Shown piece after piece: positions 3,326 to 5,494 of a stretch of 5,494 bases of DNA. The position numbers and the translations under genes were made by a program. How positions within the stretch are numbered: the first letter of the stretch is position 1; the number at the start of each line of letters is the position of its first letter. The notes under the pieces are model-generated. The model saw only the letters and a list, made by a program, of their open reading frames with translations, had not been told where the DNA came from and searched no databases. Origin of the DNA: Pseudofrankia asymbiotica (GTDB lineage Bacteria > Actinomycetota > Actinomycetes > Frankiales > Frankiaceae); the NCBI RefSeq assembly GCF_001983105.1, contig NZ_MOMC01000099.1, forward strand, positions 26,551-32,044, read 5' to 3'.

Positions 3326-5494
3326 CTACCTACTCGGCGTGGCGAGCCGGTCATCCCAAGACTGAGGATCATGGCGGACCTGCCGTGCCGGCTGGTGTTG
3401 GAGCGGCGCGCGGAGAAGATGAGACCGCGCGTCCCGCGGGCCCGCGACATCGACCTGGACCAGCGCTCGCGACGGGCTGACCGCCCCGTCCGCGTCCGGG
3501 TCCTGCGGGATCGTGACGAAGCGCGGCGGGACGTCCAGAAGCAGGTCGGTGGCGAATTCTGGGAGTGGTTCAAGAGCCAGCGTCGCGACATGGCTCTCAG
3601 CGCCCTCCCACACGGGATCCTGGAGCGCGAGTTCCACCTCGGTTGTGGCGACCAGAAGCAGTGGTACGTCGCTGAGACGGGTGAGGCCGGAGACGAAAGC
3701 GGAAAGAACGTGATCAGCGAGGTGGAGATCGTCGACAAGGAGGACGACGGGCTGCTCGTGGGCGACGAGTCTCATAAATTGGCGGCAGGCGATCGACCTG
3801 GTCGCCGATTCGATCACGTCCTCAAGCCGGTGATCTGGCTCGACGAGCGGATGCAGACCCCGCAGAAGCTGGCGTGCCTCATCCACGTCATCGGTCAGCC
3901 GGGTGACTGTCCGTGCTAGCCGGTCCCACATGACCGCGTGGCCGCCCGGCGCCTCCGCGTCGCACAGGGAAAGCACAAGCGTTCGCCGCAGCTCGGCCGC
4001 GGTGCTGCGTTCAGAGTGCCGGGCCTGGTCCACGGCGAAGCGGACGACCCGGGACCGCGCCGCTGACAACTGCGCGAACTCGGCGAGCAGGTGGGTCTTG
4101 CCGGACCCGGGTTCACCAAGAATCGTCACCATCCGTGGTGTGCTCTGGTAGCGGGACCGCTCCAGCAGACCGGTCAGCAGGGCGATCTCCACCTCCCGGC
4201 GCGCGGCGGTGGCAAGGTGCTGATCGGCCTCGCGTCGGCGAGCCCTCGTCACCGTCCAGTCGCTGCCGTGTGCGGCGTCATCCCACCCGCCCGCGGCACG
4301 ATAGTCGATCGCCTCCATCGTCCGTGCCCGTGTGGTCTCGCAGACCCGGATCTCGCCGGTCTGGGCCCGGCCGAGAAGAGAGTCGCAGAGATTGAGGAGA
4401 CTGCCGCTGATAGACAGAGGCTGATCTGGGTCATCTGGCCGGTGACATACCAGGGCCGTGCCGGTCGCGACCGCGGCTTGCGACAAGAGTCGGCCCTCGT
4501 GGCTCGGGGCCGGCGGTGAATGCGCGGCGGATCTGAACCCTTCGCGAATCGCCAGTGCGGCCAGTACGGCTCGCTGGGGATGCTCCTGCTTGTTTGGTTC
4601 GGTGTCGAACACCGCCATCGAGACAGAGCCAATCGCCGCGGTGACGAATCCGCCGAACTTCTCGATACTTTTCTGGACCCACCGCGAGACGTCCTCCAGG
4701 ATCTCGTCCACCGCGTAGGGGTCATCGTCCAGACTCCCAGCGTCCAGCTGGGCACGCACGAGCAGGACGCTGACATGCCGTTGCCGCATCGACGTGATCG
4801 TCGGAGACTCGGTGAGGAACTGGCCGTTCGTCGGCCGGCCGGCGTCGTGCGCGTCGACGTGGTCTCCCGCCGCGGTCGCGTCGGGCCGCACCTTGGCGAC
4901 AGTCAGGTGATCGGCACTGGTCCTGACGGGCGGCGGCTGGCCGGGGAGGAATCGGGGTGGGTGAGTCGAGACAGGCGGGGCCGCCCGCGCTGGGGCCGCG
5001 GGCCTGGGGCCGTCGACGGTGAGCGCCGCCGAGCCGTACCGGATGGTCTGCCAGGTGGTGTCGCCTGGGAGGTTCAGCGCGGGATCCTGGCTCAGGATCG
5101 CCTGCTGCAAGGTCTGCAACTCGCGCCCAGGTTCAAGACCGAGCTCTTCGACCAGAACCGATCGTACTCGACTGTAAACATTGAGTGCGTCCGCCTGGCG
5201 GCCACTGCGGTACAGCGCGATCATCAGCTGGGCGTGAGCTCGCTCCCGCAGACCCGTGTTCTCCACCATGTGTTCCAGCTCGCCGAGTACGACCTGGTGG
5301 CGGCCTCTCGCCAGTTCCGCGTCGAAGAGATCCTCCATCGCGTCTCTGCGTCCGTTCTCGAGAGCGGATAGCTCAGGCCAGGTGATTCCGGCCTCCACGA
5401 GGTCGGCCAGGGCCGGGCCTCGCCACAGCTCGAGGGCCTGACGGAGAATGAGGGCCGCCGTGGTGGGGTCACCGATGGTGAGTGCCTCTCGTCC
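3326..5494 (-). CDS. PimR-like SARP regulator: BTAD, degenerate cyclase module, P-loop ATPase (5' end beyond window)
   Basis: The frame is open to the right edge, so the start and the N-terminal DNA-binding winged helix lie outside the window. The GTG at 5396-5398 is internal. Numbering the 722 visible residues from the edge: residues 1 to about 135 are the BTAD helical domain (LWRGPALADL, then ALYRSGRQADALNVY and VEELGLEPGREL). Next is a Pro/Ala-rich linker to about 235. Residues 239 to about 388 (4331-4780) resemble a class III nucleotide cyclase (FGGFVTAAIGSVSMAVF, TGEIRVCETTR), but the metal-binding Asp positions are Arg247 and Ser290, so catalysis is unlikely. A STAND/AAA-type ATPase follows, with Walker A GEPGSGKT (460-467) and Walker B VVLLVDD (583-589). 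This order matches PimR-type cluster activators. The protein ends about 68 residues after LEPLPEFATDLLLD, without the long C-terminal region of PimR relatives, and the last stretch has an odd codon pattern. It may be a natural short form, a damaged gene or a sequencing error. The target is probably the downstream operon (inferred from position). Confidence 0.9.
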   Translation of the reverse strand, partial: GREALTIGDPTTAALILRQALELWRGPALADLVEAGITWPELSALENGRRDAMEDLFDAELARGRHQVVLGELEHMVENTGLRERAHAQLMIALYRSGRQADALNVYSRVRSVLVEELGLEPGRELQTLQQAILSQDPALNLPGDTTWQTIRYGSAALTVDGPRPAAPARAAPPVSTHPPRFLPGQPPPVRTSADHLTVAKVRPDATAAGDHVDAHDAGRPTNGQFLTESPTITSMRQRHVSVLLVRAQLDAGSLDDDPYAVDEILEDVSRWVQKSIEKFGGFVTAAIGSVSMAVFDTEPNKQEHPQRAVLAALAIREGFRSAAHSPPAPSHEGRLLSQAAVATGTALVCHRPDDPDQPLSISGSLLNLCDSLLGRAQTGEIRVCETTRARTMEAIDYRAAGGWDDAAHGSDWTVTRARRREADQHLATAARREVEIALLTGLLERSRYQSTPRMVTILGEPGSGKTHLLAEFAQLSAARSRVVRFAVDQARHSERSTAAELRRTLVLSLCDAEAPGGHAVMWDRLARTVTRLTDDVDEARQLLRGLHPLVEPDHRLEDVIESATRSIACRQFMRLVAHEQPVVLLVDDLHLADHVLSAFVSGLTRLSDVPLLLVATTEVELALQDPVWEGAESHVATLALEPLPEFATDLLLDVPPRFVTIPQDPDADGAVSPSRALVQVDVAGPRDARSHLLRAPLQHQPARQVRHDPQSWDDRLATPSR

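Noticed and set aside
3109..3738. Minus-strand open frame overlapping the regulator's 3' end
   Set aside because: Upstream of about 3430 it is an Arg/Ser-rich shadow of the regulator. Only the short piece around 3360-3425 is codon-biased, which is reported as a possible frameshift remnant, not a gene.
3371..3919. Plus-strand open frame of 182 residues under the regulator
   Set aside because: Most of it is opposite the conserved Walker B region of the regulator, and the peptide is a charged, motif-free sequence. The part below about 3533 has good codon bias but cannot stand as a gene on its own.
5396..5398. GTG as the start of the regulator
   Set aside because: The frame is open upstream to the window edge and encodes typical BTAD sequence (for example LWRGPALADL), so this codon is an internal valine.
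1..5494. CRISPR arrays, tRNA or rRNA genes, and insertion sequences
   Set aside because: No regularly spaced repeats, tRNA-like cloverleaf, rRNA segments or transposase motifs were seen on either strand.

Overview
The window looks like part of a secondary-metabolite biosynthetic cluster from a high-GC actinomycete, probably Streptomyces or a close relative. The evidence is the strong G/C bias at third codon positions, AGGAGG-type ribosome sites, a SARP-family regulator (a family of actinomycete cluster activators), and a P450 with its own small [3Fe-4S]-type ferredoxin. By eye I found no in-frame TTA (bldA) codon in the four recognisable genes.

Layout, read in the direction of transcription (all four recognisable genes are on the minus strand). 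From the right edge to 3326 runs a large regulator that is open at the window edge, so its N-terminus is missing. It has a BTAD domain, then a class III nucleotide-cyclase-like module without its metal-binding aspartates, then a P-loop STAND/AAA-type ATPase. This is the architecture described for PimR-type SARP-LAL regulators. It stops soon after the ATPase core, where PimR-like proteins would carry several hundred more residues. A 338-base non-coding gap (2988-3325) follows, with a hairpin behind the regulator, two short palindromes and a direct repeat upstream of the next gene. Then comes a compact three-gene oxidative operon: a group D flavin monooxygenase with an acyl-CoA dehydrogenase fold (2987-1812), a cytochrome P450 (1777-539) 34 bases downstream, and a ferredoxin (start preferred at 527) 11 bases after the P450 stop.

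The left 320 bases hold no confident gene. They contain a hairpin just past the ferredoxin, a nested inverted repeat at 111-188, and possibly the 3' end of an unrecognised plus-strand reading frame ending at 138. That would make this a convergent gene border.

Working model (inference): the regulator controls the downstream operon, and the two oxygenases are tailoring enzymes on the same natural product. The ferredoxin would feed the P450. The flavin reductase needed by the monooxygenase and the ferredoxin reductase needed by the P450 are not in the window. The product cannot be read from this sequence. The most unusual points are the pseudo-cyclase module inside the regulator, the truncated regulator C-terminus with a shift in coding frame signal near 3425-3430, and the structured left border.
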